A stretch of 64,000 nucleotides of DNA from Morella rubra (taxonomy: Eukaryota; Streptophyta; Magnoliopsida; Fagales; Myricaceae), in the NCBI GenBank assembly GCA_003952965.2, contig CM025856.1:28682011-28746010 (forward strand), in the 5' to 3' direction. Each line of letters starts with the position of its first letter. Positions within the stretch are counted from its first letter, which is position 1. A model generated the notes under the pieces. The model had not been told where the DNA came from and searched no databases. It saw only the letters and a program-made list of their open reading frames with translations. This document shows, one piece after another, positions 24,845-35,544 of the stretch. Both the position numbers and the translations under genes were made by a program.

Positions 24845-25844
24845 NNNNNNNNNNNNNNNNNNNNNNNNNNNNNNNNNNNNNNNNNNNNNNNNNNNNNNNN
24901 NNNNNNNNNNNNNNNNNNNNNNNNNNNNNNNNNNNNNNNNNNNNNNNNNNNNNNNNNNNNNNNNNNNNNNNNNNNNNNNNNNNNNNNNNNNNNNNNNNNN
25001 NNNNNNNNNNNNNNNNNNNNNNNNNNNNNNNNNNNNNNNNNNNNNNNNNNNNNNNNNNNNNNNNNNNNNNNNNNNNNNNNNNNNNNNNNNNNNNNNNNNN
25101 NNNNNNNNNNNNNNNNNNNNNNNNNNNNNNNNNNNNNNNNNNNNNNNNNNNNNNNNNNNNNNNNNNNNNNNNNNNNNNNNNNNNNNNNNNNNNNNNNNNN
25201 NNNNNNNNNNNNNNNNNNNNNNNNNNNNNNNNNNNNNNNNNNNNNNNNNNNNNNNNNNNNNNNNNNNNNNNNNNNNNNNNNNNNNNNNNNNNNNNNNNNN
25301 NNNNNNNNNNNNNNNNNNNNNNNNNNNNNNNNNNNNNNNNNNNNNNNNNNNNNNNNNNNNNNNNNNNNNNNNNNNNNNNNNNNNNNNNNNNNNNNNNNNN
25401 NNNNNNNNNNNNNNNNNNNNNNNNNNNNNNNNNNNNNNNNNNNNNNNNNNNNNNNNNNNNNNNNNNNNNNNNNNNNNNNNNNNNNNNNNNNNNNNNNNNN
25501 NNNNNNNNNNNNNNNNNNNNNNNNNNNNNNNNNNNNNNNNNNNNNNNNNNNNNNNNNNNNNNNNNNNNNNNNNNNNNNNNNNNNNNNNNNNNNNNNNNNN
25601 NNNNNNNNNNNNNNNNNNNNNNNNNNNNNNNNNNNNNNNNNNNNNNNNNNNNNNNNNNNNNNNNNNNNNNNNNNNNNNNNNNNNNNNNNNNNNNNNNNNN
25701 NNNNNNNNNNNNNNNNNNNNNNNNNNNNNNNNNNNNNNNNNNNNNNNNNNNNNNNNNNNNNNNNNNNNNNNNNNNNNNNNNNNNNNNNNNNNNNNNNNNN
25801 NNNNNNNNNNNNNNNNNNNNNNNNNNNNNNNNNNNNNNNNNNNN
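24845..25844. other. Assembly gap of exactly 1000 N
   Basis: A run of exactly 1000 undetermined bases, which suggests a fixed-size or estimated scaffold gap. Open frames spanning it are artefacts. The missing SPP exons may lie in it, but a normal SPP gene needs several kilobases, so the true gap is probably larger or the scaffold join is wrong. Confidence 0.95.
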
Positions 25845-26357
25845 CTGTTTACACATCGATTTCTATGAGCTGCTTCGATTGAGATGAAATGGGACTATAT
25901 ATATATATATTTTGATATTAAAGGTAATGTTTGTCAATAAATAAAATAGAAAGGGCTGGCCTACCATTAATTGGTAGAGTAATTCGGTAGCAAGTGTAAT
26001 TCGGTTATTGGTTATTTTTGAATCTTGCATCAGTAATTATTTTTGCAATGTGGAGTCTATTTTACACTGATTGTACGATAAAGCATGAGCTTTTGACGCT
26101 GATTGGACTACCTTTCTTCGCCATTGAGGCCTTTCCTCGTCTTTTCAAATTCCAAAGACAAAATGGGTTATAGTGGAAGGCCGAAGACCAATAGTTTAGT
26201 TTTTTTTTCTTTGCGATGAGATGTCTGGATATTTTTCAGGATTCCGATTAGGAATTTGGAAATTGTACCTGCGATTTATTTAGTTTAAGAAATTTTAAAC
26301 TGTTTTTCTGAGATAATCATTTTATCTCTTAACAAGTGTCTGATTTCTCTTGTATAG

Positions 26358-26882
26358 ATGGATGATAATCAGAAAAACGCAGCAATTATGGAAGCAGCTG
26401 TTTGTGTTATGGTTGTGGGTCGTTTAATTCTAGATGACGTTAGATGTCAGCTCAATCGATTACTAAGACAACTTTATATTAATCGAGCTCACGAAAGAGA
26501 GATATATATCAATAGTATTGTTTATGGAGCTAATTATCACTATGTCGACCAAATACAAATGAAACCAATTGTGTTTTTTAAGTTATGCAAAACTCTTGCT
26601 GAAAACCGTTTATTACATGAGACTATCCGTATGTCCATTAAGGAACAACTATTTATGTTCTTACATATTATTGGACATAATGTGAGGCTTCGAGTGGTTG
26701 GTGGAAGATTATTTCGATCAATAGAGACTGTGCACCGATACTTTGGACTTGTTCTTAGAGCAATTTTACGGCTATTGTTGAAAAAATTCCACGTAGCAAT
26801 CCATTTTGAAATTTGTCTAGAATTAAAAGCAGAAAAATTTGCAATTTACTTCAAATTTCAGTTTTATATGTCATTTGATTGA
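26358..26882 (+). pseudogene. Truncated PIF/Harbinger transposase (N-terminal domain only)
   Basis: The frame contains QIQMKPIVFFKLCKTLAEN, IKEQLFMFLHIIGHNVRLR and RSIETVHRYFGLVLRAI, matching the N-terminal helical domain (DUF8040) of plant HARBI1-like nucleases. After about residue 145 the similarity ends in low-complexity sequence and the DDE nuclease domain is absent, so the element is dead. It lies 0.5 kb right of the gap that interrupts SPP. A Tourist-like MITE of the type mobilised by such transposases is 0.3 kb downstream. Confidence 0.75.
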
Positions 26883-27209
26883 TTTTTTTATTTTATTTAT
26901 AATATTATGAATTATATAAGATTCTGGAAAATATAACTGAGCCAAACATGGAAAAATATTTTTTAGAAAATATATTTAAGGTAACAACCAAACAACGAAA
27001 ATTATAATACTTTACTCAACTTTAATACATTGGAATCTGCTTTAACAAAAACAAAAAAAGTGTTTTACAACGAAACAAACGGCCTCTAAGGAAAAACGTT
27101 TTTTGGATTACAAAGAATGTTTGGAGCGGCTTACCTCCGCTTCATGGTAACCCATCCATTGGTCTTAACAGCGTTCATGGGAAATCTTCGGTCTGAAATA
27201 TGTCATTTA

Positions 27210-27391
27210 GGTACCGTTTGTTTCCCCAATATTTTGGGGCATAAAAATTTCTAACAAAACAAACATACTCCAAAATTTTTAACTTTTACACATACATACT
27301 TCACCTTTCACAAACCTGAATAAATCTCAATAAAGTAAAGATTCCCAAAATTTTGAAAATATTCCCAAAATTTTGGCAAACAAACACTCCC
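27210..27391. mobile_element. Tourist-like MITE, 182 bp, TTA target duplication
   Basis: Left end GGTACCGTTTGTTTCCCC..., right end in reverse GGGAGTGTTTGTTTGCC..., both followed by AATTTTGGG-like sequence. The element is flanked by TTA on both sides (27207-27209 and 27392-27394). GG...GTTTGTTT ends with a TTA duplication are the signature of PIF/Harbinger (Tourist) MITEs. No coding capacity. Confidence 0.6.
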
Positions 27392-28189
27392 TTAGTATTT
27401 ATATTTTCTTTTGCAAAGTGTCATAGTGATCGGTGTCGGGGCAAAACATTTACTGGTTAAATACTTTTTAACCTATTAGTTTTTAACAAAATCATCCTTA
27501 ACTTTTTTAAATTGATTATGGAGATTTTTTTTAATAATTTTTGTCAAACAAAATTATTTACAAAATTAACTGTTTACATGTCATGCTCCAATTATAAGTT
27601 GACACATGTCGCCTAAAATAAAATAAATTGATTAACTTAATTAAAGATTTCAAGTTATAAAACAATGGATGTTATATCAACCAAATAAAAATAAATACAA
27701 AATTATTTTAAAAAATAAAATACAAAATAATATAAAAATTAGAAGAAAAGAAATTCAAGTAACATAATTTTTATTTTAAGTGACATGTGTCAACTTATGA
27801 TTAGACCTGTATGAAAGTTTAACAAAGGGCTTCTCTAAAAAAAATTATAAACTTAAAGACTTATATCATTAATTTAAAAATCTAAAGACGAGTTTATTAA
27901 AAAAATTCAAATGATATCTAACCTAACATTTACACAGCATAACTACCATATATATTCTTCTGATGACATTGAACTCGGTCACTTTTTTTTCTAGTAAGAA
28001 TTTGGCTCTGTTTGTTTATATTATTATAATTCACCGAAGACTGAAAATGGGTTCCGGTTTTAATGACATCTAAAAGCCTTTACGTTGTGCTCACAGAAAA
28101 AAAAAATATGAATCTAAAATGAGCTGGTTAATCAGTACAACTGCTTTGCTGGACCAAAGATAGATTCACTTCAACGGATTAGTTTTTCC

Positions 28190-28650
28190 ATACTCCGGAA
28201 AAAAGTTTTCGGGGCAATGAATCTATTTTCCGTAAACAGAAAACGTTTCTGGACCAACGTAAATGGATGCGATTATCCTGAAAATGGTTTCTGAAAGATG
28301 AATCTGTTTTCCGTAAACAGAAAACGTTTTCTGGATCAGCGTAAATGGATGCAGTTATCCCGAAAATGTTTTTCGCGAGACTGAGACTATTTTCGTTGAA
28401 CTAAAAACTGTTTTCCGTGATTACCGAAAACTCATTCAATCGCTAGAGGTTTTCCAGGAGACCGAATTTGTTTTCTGTGAACGGATAAAACTTTCCGGAC
28501 TACAAAAGATGGATTCCATCTCCCTGAAAAAGAATTCCAGTGAGGTGAATCTATTTTCAGCTAACGGAAAAGGTTCTATGGATTCGACCGCCCTGGAAAC
28601 GTTTTCCTTGACCGAAAATTGATCGTCACCCTGGAAACATTTTTAGTTGA
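28190..28650. repeat. Degenerate tandem repeat, period about 81 bp
   Basis: 'gaatctattttccgtaaaca' at 28219 recurs as 'gaatctgttttccgtaaaca' at 28300, each followed by a GAAAACGTTTCTGGA-like segment and 'gtaaatggatgc'. Further, weaker units (TTTTCCGTGA, TTTTCTGTGAACGG, TTTTCAGCTAACGG) continue to about 28640. The first two units are close; later ones have decayed. Confidence 0.6.
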
Positions 28651-28655
28651 ACTAA

Positions 28656-29235
28656 TTATGTGCGACTTACGACGGAGGCCACCGCATCATCCTCAAGCAG
28701 TTGCTCTACAACCTGTGTGTATCGTTGGGAGTTATACTTCACTAAAGGAAAGACCAAGAACCAAGGTGTCTCTCGAGGCTCCCGCTTCTCAACGAAAGCA
28801 AAGATCTGACGAAAGTGGCTGTCTCTGAGTTTATCGGTGTTGCAGGCGGGTACATTACCCGTGTTTGCTATTTTGTCGGCGGTACAATCCAATAAATGAG
28901 ACACTTGAGGAACATCTTTTGGCAGGTTGCAGCAGTGTTGGATCTTGAGGGCTTTCAATGAAATGCACTCATATGTTGAAGTACTCGTTGGGTCAAGTGC
29001 GTTTCTGTAGTGGTTAATCAGGTCTCGTGTTAATTGGGTGAATATCAAGATTGAGCTGAGAGGCAACCTTCCCCCAAGCCGTAGTCATGGCCACATGCAG
29101 ACGCGGTGCGTCGGTTGCAGGTAGCCTGAAGCGAGAGAAATGAAAAGTTTTGCAAAAATGTGTTCGCGGAGATGTGGAGTTACCCTCGAAAACCCTCCCG
29201 GCTTTAGTTGAAACCAAGAAAGGAGTGAGGGACAT
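28656..29235 (-). other. Unrecognised protein-like ORFs, possibly a broken gene
   Basis: Two overlapping minus-strand frames (29014-29235 and 28656-29066) read like real protein: MTTAWGKVASQLNLDIH in the first, and HLLDCTADKIANTG and EKREPRETPWFLVFPLVKY in the second. They share the same DNA around 29020-29060 in different frames, so a frameshift or a small intron would be needed to join them. I do not recognise the family. Position beside repeats suggests a gene fragment or transposon passenger. Confidence 0.3.
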
Positions 29236-29780
29236 TGCTCAAGTACGCCTCTGGGTTCATATCACGTTACCTTATTCTTTCCGGCGACTGTTTGCAACTG
29301 GTCGATGCTCAAATCTCACATACTGTGTTTGGATGGGCAAAGGTGGCTCATCACGTGAGATGGAGAGCCCAAGATACCACTGCCTTCCCATTTTCTTTCC
29401 TTTACTCCCCCTTCTAATAACAAGTCAAATGTCATGATTCTACATTTGTTTTGGCTAACGTAGCACGTTTCACACATATTTCATATTCATCTTTACCGCC
29501 TGTTGTAAGTTTACAAGTTTCTCAACACTGAAACCGGTCGGCCAGAGGCGGATTAAGATAAAGAAAGTGGTATCTACATTACCCAGCACACACAGAGAGA
29601 GAGAGAGAGAGAGAGCTTGGGAGCGAACTTTATTCACAATTTCACGTGTAAGTTCACCTATCAAGCCAATAGTTTGGGTTTATTAGTAATTGAGATGATT
29701 CATATCTACATTAAAGAGATGCACTTAATCTATACGAAAGGGAAAAGCCAATATCCTGCAACCTGATCTAGCGAATTGAA
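29236..29780. other. Short intergenic stretch before the duplication
   Basis: Contains a GA microsatellite (29594-29615) and, from about 29621, the left end of duplication copy 1 with the 3' flank of the first RING gene. No gene is supported. Confidence 0.5.
29594..29615. repeat. (GA)n microsatellite
   Basis: About eleven AG/GA units in a row, immediately left of the boundary of the duplicated block. Confidence 0.85.
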
Positions 29781-32700
29781 CTAGGAGGATGATGAAGATG
29801 GTGAGGGTGCCGCGGATGCTTTGCATATAGGGCACCAATTCTTCAATCGCAGCCACTGTTGTATGCAGACTGCATGATACCCGTGCTCGCATCGCAGTCT
29901 TCCCATATCATCTCCAACCACAAACTCTTCCTGTATGAAACGAGATCAAGAGATTTGAAAATCAGGAAAAAGACGACCAATTTTGATAGGTAACTAACTA
30001 CACACAAATCCAGATAAAACACACATACCAAAGACATCAAAACACCCAAAAATTACCTTCTGTAAGATATTGGTAGTTCTTAGTTGATCAACAAACCACC
30101 AAGGAATTGCAATTGTTTGAATGGAATACTATCTACTCTGGAATTAGATGAATCCAATATACAACTTCCAGCACAAACTCAATCCAAGGGTAACTGATAC
30201 CTAGTCCGAACCCAACTGAAACCAGAATCCTTAATTGTTTGATTATCTGTATAACTAAGCTATGCTTATTTTGGTTCCCATCTTAGTGTTCTTCGCCCCT
30301 TGTAACTTACATCTGGCTGGAACCACAGCCAAAACCTAACTACACCACCCACGCTACAAAAAGCAAACAAGAATCAGTAATATGGTAGTAATTAGGATAA
30401 GAAAAAACCTGGCAGATACTGCATTTGACATCATCTTTAACACCACTGCAGCCCACAGCTGCATTCTTTGGAGTTGTAGATTCATAGGTGCTGCTCTTCA
30501 GGCATTCCGACAATGTTTCTTCTGTTAGTGCTGTGCTCACTGTTCCCATCCTCTCTTCTAGAGCTAATAATTCCTGTCATGTTGCAGTGAAATCATTTAA
30601 CAAACAGATAAAAGGAGTTCTAGAACTTCTGAATACAGCACTACAATTCAACATAAAAAAAAAAATCGAAAATACTTACAAGCCAACAATAAATGCAACA
30701 AAATCGAACCGAAACAAACCTCATATGACATGTTATCAATATCCAGTCTCATGTCCCTATGCTGATCATAGGCATAAAGGCCATTAAGAAACAAGTTGGT
30801 CTCCAGAACAAGTATTTGCTGCAAGGCAAGAAAGAGGAGTTAACAAGAAGCAGCAGCGAATCAGGTGAAATGGGAATCACATGAAAAACTACCTCATATG
30901 TTAGCTCTTCATCTTGTTCGATCCTCTCAAGAGCCATTAATACCTGCACAAAAATTATTAATCTAAGTACTGCATAATGAGTATTTCTTCCAACAACTAA
31001 AGGAGATCTATACAAAGAGCTGATATCCTTAGTACCTCGGCAATACCATCTATGTTGTACCGCCGGACGCTGTCCTGATTCATTGAAGAGTGGGTAATGC
31101 CAACTTCCACACCATTGTCTGGTGCAACACCGCGTAACCTCTCTCTGCCACTGCCTGGTCGACTGTAAGAAATTGCACGACTTGAGGGAATTTCTGCAGA
31201 GAACTGATGTGACGAACTAGGAGCATTCAATTCTACAGATATGTTAGATTGAAGCACTTGTGAGATTGCAATGGAGGGCTTATTTGGCGAGAGACTGTTT
31301 CCATTTCCTTGATTGGGGAGCCTTGCCCTGGTGTGACCATTAACCAGTCTCCGAGTCCTAACAGATGTAACACTATTATCCCTGTCAGAACCCATATTTC
31401 TGGCTCGTCTTGAATCAGATATGGAGATGCCATGGCCAGAACTGGAGGTCTGTCCTTCCGACGATGAACCACTGATCTTCTTCCCTCTAGCAGAGGAGCT
31501 ACTTTCGCCTTCATAATTTCTTCTTTTCACAACATCCTTCCCTTTACTGAGGCCTGAATCTGAAACCGAGCAACCTGAAGGAATGACGTCAGATGTAGAA
31601 TTGCATCTGAGATTTCTTCTACCATACCTGCTTGGACTAGCCTGTCTTGTCCAGCCAGAGCTCTTAGTTCCCAATGATATGGAGGAGGTGACTAAAGAGT
31701 CATGGCTGTGCACTCCAGATCCTTGATCAAGATTCCTCCGAGATCTTGTATGTGATGCTGCACTAGAACTTCCCACTTCGATCAATGTGTCACTCCTAGA
31801 CTCAGCATTTTCAGACCCTCTCTGAGTCTTGCAAGGTGGGGCAGTGAGTTCTGAAACCTCTGACTCATCCTGAGCACTACCTGTTTCAGATAAATTAGTG
31901 TCTATTAAACAAGAAAGCTTCTTCCGAGGCTCTCTGACAGATTTGTTTCCCTTGCTTATCATAGAGCAAGTCCTAGAAGGACTTCCAATGATTTCCTTGC
32001 CACTTGAAGAAGAGCGGAATGAAGGCCTTGAAGCTTTGGCTTTTTCTAAAAAGCCATTTTGAGCACCTCTTGGGTAGTTCAGTCGGCCATTGCAACCAAG
32101 TCTGTTGCAAAATTGAGAACTATTATCTCTATTGTTGGCACTATCTCTCAGTGCAACACCAGATCCCTTTCTAGAGACAACAACCCCGTTTACAGCTCTT
32201 TTACCAGAATATTCATCCATGTATAGAGATCTGTACCTTCAAATCCACTACAACAACAGAAATGGAATGTTAAAAATCACTCAAACCTCCACTGGGTCAC
32301 TAGTAGTTTGAATAACAATCCTGCTCTCTATGCTATTTAAACTGGCACACAGTTTTTTTATGGGTCTCAGAACGCCCAAAACAGAAATAATACAGTAGGT
32401 TCTCATTGGTGGAAGTCATACAAACCACACCAAGCTTACAGTATAAAGGCAGGTATGTCAATCAGTTTTGTAGGCCTAAACTTGCTTAGGTGGACATAGG
32501 ATCATAGTTTAAGGGGACCTGATTTTGGGCAAAATAAGCTAAGTAGGTTGTATTAACATGCAAATCGGAACAAGCTAAACACCCAAGTCATACATAAAAA
32601 TGTTAAACAGGAAAAACAAAGATCATCAAAAATATGGACTATGATCTACAAACTTTGATACGTTATTCACGTCTAAGATCATTGGAGACATGGTCAATTC

Positions 32701-35368
32701 TCTAATACATAATTTACTTTGCTACCTTACTCTAGTTTGATAAAGTCAAATGAAAGTCGTTATTGTACTTTACTTGAAAGAGATCCTACATCGATAGATC
32801 TTCCTTCCAATAAAATAAAGCTTGGAATGGTTTCTGCCTAAAAGAGGCCGAAGTCCTTCACCCCAGAACTAATAATGGAATGGTAATCCAACTGATTGAC
32901 GACTATACCAGGAAGAATTGGCTGCTTAAGACCGTAAGTTATCTAACGGATTCGCGCCATGACGACATTAGAATTGATGCTTCCAACAAGAACTCAGCCT
33001 TAAGTTACTGATCCAACCAATCAGCAGGAAGGAAAAACATGAGAAAAAGTTCCTTGAACAATATCTAATGAATTTTGCAGACATTCGCCTATCTCTAGGC
33101 CTAGAACGCTGATTTTCCAAAGCTGCTTAGAGCTGAAGATCCATAAGCTCTTTCCCACCCCAAAATAAATTTACTTGCAGGAGTTTGGCTGCAAATTTTC
33201 CTAAGATAGTCAGAGATGTTTGAAATTTTTTTTTTTTGTATGGAAAAAAAAAACATCTTGATTCATTGATTTCCACCAACATTGAATGCAAGCACGATAT
33301 GGTCGTTAGACTGAAAATTTAACGTGACAGAAATCGAGCAGAACAAACACACCAACAAGCACAAAAGGTTGATACAGCAAAAAGAGTAACAGGCATGCTC
33401 TGCAATGGCAGAAGGATCAAAAAGAAAACTATCTTCATTTTCCTCAGTCCGTCAGCTAATTCAGAAAGAATAAAACCATCAAATACCTCTATGTTGGCTA
33501 CGAACGCGATCAAAGTTTAAATAGCAAAGAATCACCAACACAAAGTTTAATGTCAATTGAGAAACAAAGGACTCGCAAACATTATGGAAACAACACAAAT
33601 ACCGGGTAACAACAGAAACTCCACCTTCCTAATAAGTTGATCCGATCATAACTAAATAAGAATAGTTAGACCATTACATATTTAATTTGACAAGAGAAAA
33701 ATAGAGGAAAAACAAAAGGCACAAGCGGATAAGAAGACCTTCTGCTACCAAGTGATCAACCCTGCCCACCAAGCGAACCAAACACATTGACAAATCTCTG
33801 AACATTAAAAGGAACAAACAAGGAGGAAACATAGGACCCAGATGTCCACATGCCCACATTTCATCCCCCAAAAAGTGGCTCCCTTCTATCTCTTTTAACG
33901 ACGTAACCTCGCTTGAATTATTCTCCGCACAATACTTGCGTTTCTTATGTTTACAAATGACTCTTTCTCCGTGATTTCAGGGCTCGTAAAGCTGAATAAG
34001 CCCACAACATAAATTCAATAGAAAAAGGAAAGGAAAATATTCACGGCTGTGGCTTTACAATATATTCCGATAACCATGGAGAAAGTTATTTAACGCAAAA
34101 GACGTATCTGAATTAAGAGCATGCGGTTTTTCTAAAACCAACTCTCAAGTTCCACGGATGAAACTAATGGCACAATATAGACTAAAATCATAAACGATTC
34201 GAACTAACAGAGAATAAAGGAACAGAGGGGAGACAAAAATAAAAAGATAAAAGAATCAGACCTCTTTCAATATTTTCGAAGAACACAAAATTGGAAGAGA
34301 CGATAGAATCATTTGCGCACCAGACCAAAACCAATATAATCCAGACATATAACCCACGGAGAAGAAAAGAAAAGAAAAATACTGGATTACAAATTCAGAT
34401 AGAAACAAATATTGAGGAAAACTCGAGCAAAAAAGATGGGATAACTTACAGACTATACCAAAATTATTGGAAGAATACTAATTAAATTCTCAAAAGTGTC
34501 AGAAAAGGTTGAATTTCTCGTTGCACCTTCTCTTCTTCTGCTTTGTTCCCTTTGAATACCAGAAAGAAAGAAGGAAGCTCACAGCTTTAGACTTTAGAAC
34601 GACAAATATATTTTTAGAGAGAAAAGGGCAGAGAGAGAGACGAGGGGGCAAAAACGTGTGTGAAAGATCCGAGGCTAAAGCAAAGTCCAAACTCATGTAG
34701 TAATTCTTTTAAGTGGGACCCAGAAGGACACTGTAAAAATTAAAAAAACAACAGAAAAACAATCAAACTAGGACTAGTGGACTAGTTGTGCCGTCCAATG
34801 AGTTCGGTGAGATCTCAACCGTTAGATTTCGGATTGGGTCAAACATCAACGGCCAATGGACACTCTGACGTCATCTTCAACCTCTTGCACTTTTTGTGGA
34901 CCGAAGGAATACGAACTCTCTGCCCCCACACGTATATACCTACGAGCTGAGCCTGAGCCGGCTACTTCCTGATCTCGACAGCTCGGCGTAAGCAATGATT
35001 TGCACGCCCAGCTGGTTTATTATCCACCTTCACAAAGTATGTGATTGAATGTCTAGTCAGGCCAACACTTAAAACGGATATACACTGTGGAAATCAACCG
35101 TCCTTAAAACCTGCAAAATCAATGATGTGCAAAGATGCTGTCACTACCTTTTAACACATCTCTAATCCAAAGGAAAAGGCTTACTAGAATCACAAAAAGT
35201 TTATGTCTAATCATTCGTCGTTTAGGGTAAAATAATCCAACATGTTTCTTAGAAAATATTAATAGAATCTACCCCTCCCGTCATAAAAAGAAAAAAAAAA
35301 TCATCCAATCCAAACAAAGGCCACAAGAGTTTCTAACTCCCAAGTTAGATCTGAAAAGGAACCCGGTC
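29621..35368. repeat. Tandem segmental duplication, copy 1
   Basis: From CGAACTTTATTCACAA at about 29621 the sequence matches copy 2 (from about 35388) at an offset of 5764 bases with only a few differences through the RING gene and its upstream region. The offset drops to 5735 after small deletions in copy 2 near 38780 and 38980. Beyond about 34965 copy 1 matches copy 2 only as short blocks: about 400 bases here correspond to about 1050 there. Confidence 0.92.
29781..32220 (-). CDS. RING-H2 E3 ubiquitin ligase, 549 aa, 5 exons (copy 1)
   Basis: Minus-strand exons 31036-32220, 30893-30943, 30720-30818, 30409-30573 and 29781-29930, all phase 0, total 549 residues. The start MDEYSGKRAVNGVVVSRKGS followed by FCNRLGCNGRL is typical of the MBR/RHG1A/HIP1-like plant RING family. 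The first 395 residues are Ser/Arg-rich and predicted disordered. The C-terminal RING-H2 has C496, C499, C514, H516, H519, C522, C533 and C536 (CSIC, CEHGYHAVC, CPIC), a full C3H2C3 set, so it should bind zinc and E2 enzymes; substrates are unknown. An intron splits the RING right after CSICQ. The ending is a run of Ser. A second copy with the same protein follows in tandem. Confidence 0.9.
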
Positions 35369-35544
35369 CAGAGTATCTTACATTAGCCGAACTTTATTCA
35401 CAATTTCACGTGTAAGTTCACCTATCAAGCCAATAGTTTGGGTTTATTAGTAATTGAGATGATTCATATCTACATTAAAGAGATGCACTTAATCTATACG
35501 AAAGGGAAAAGCCAATATCCTGCAACCTGATCTAGCGAATTGAA
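32221..35544. other. Upstream region of RING copy 1 and junction with copy 2
   Basis: Probably holds 5' UTR exons and introns and the promoter of the first RING gene; short ORFs here have no family. A C/T-rich tract on the minus strand (about 34500-34690) may be the leader. About 34965-35368 is a shortened version of copy 2's distal flank. The junction piece (about 35369-35387) belongs to neither copy clearly. From 35388 copy 2 begins. Confidence 0.5.

Larger units (their letters stand above)
25845..28655. other. Repeat-rich region after the gap
   Basis: Apart from the Harbinger remnant, a MITE and a degenerate tandem repeat listed separately, this stretch is AT-rich with no gene signal. No SPP exon was found in it on either strand. 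Confidence 0.6.

Noticed and set aside
24645-25887. Long open frames of 350-407 residues
   Set aside because: They consist almost entirely of X from the N gap; only the SPP exon at the left edge is real.
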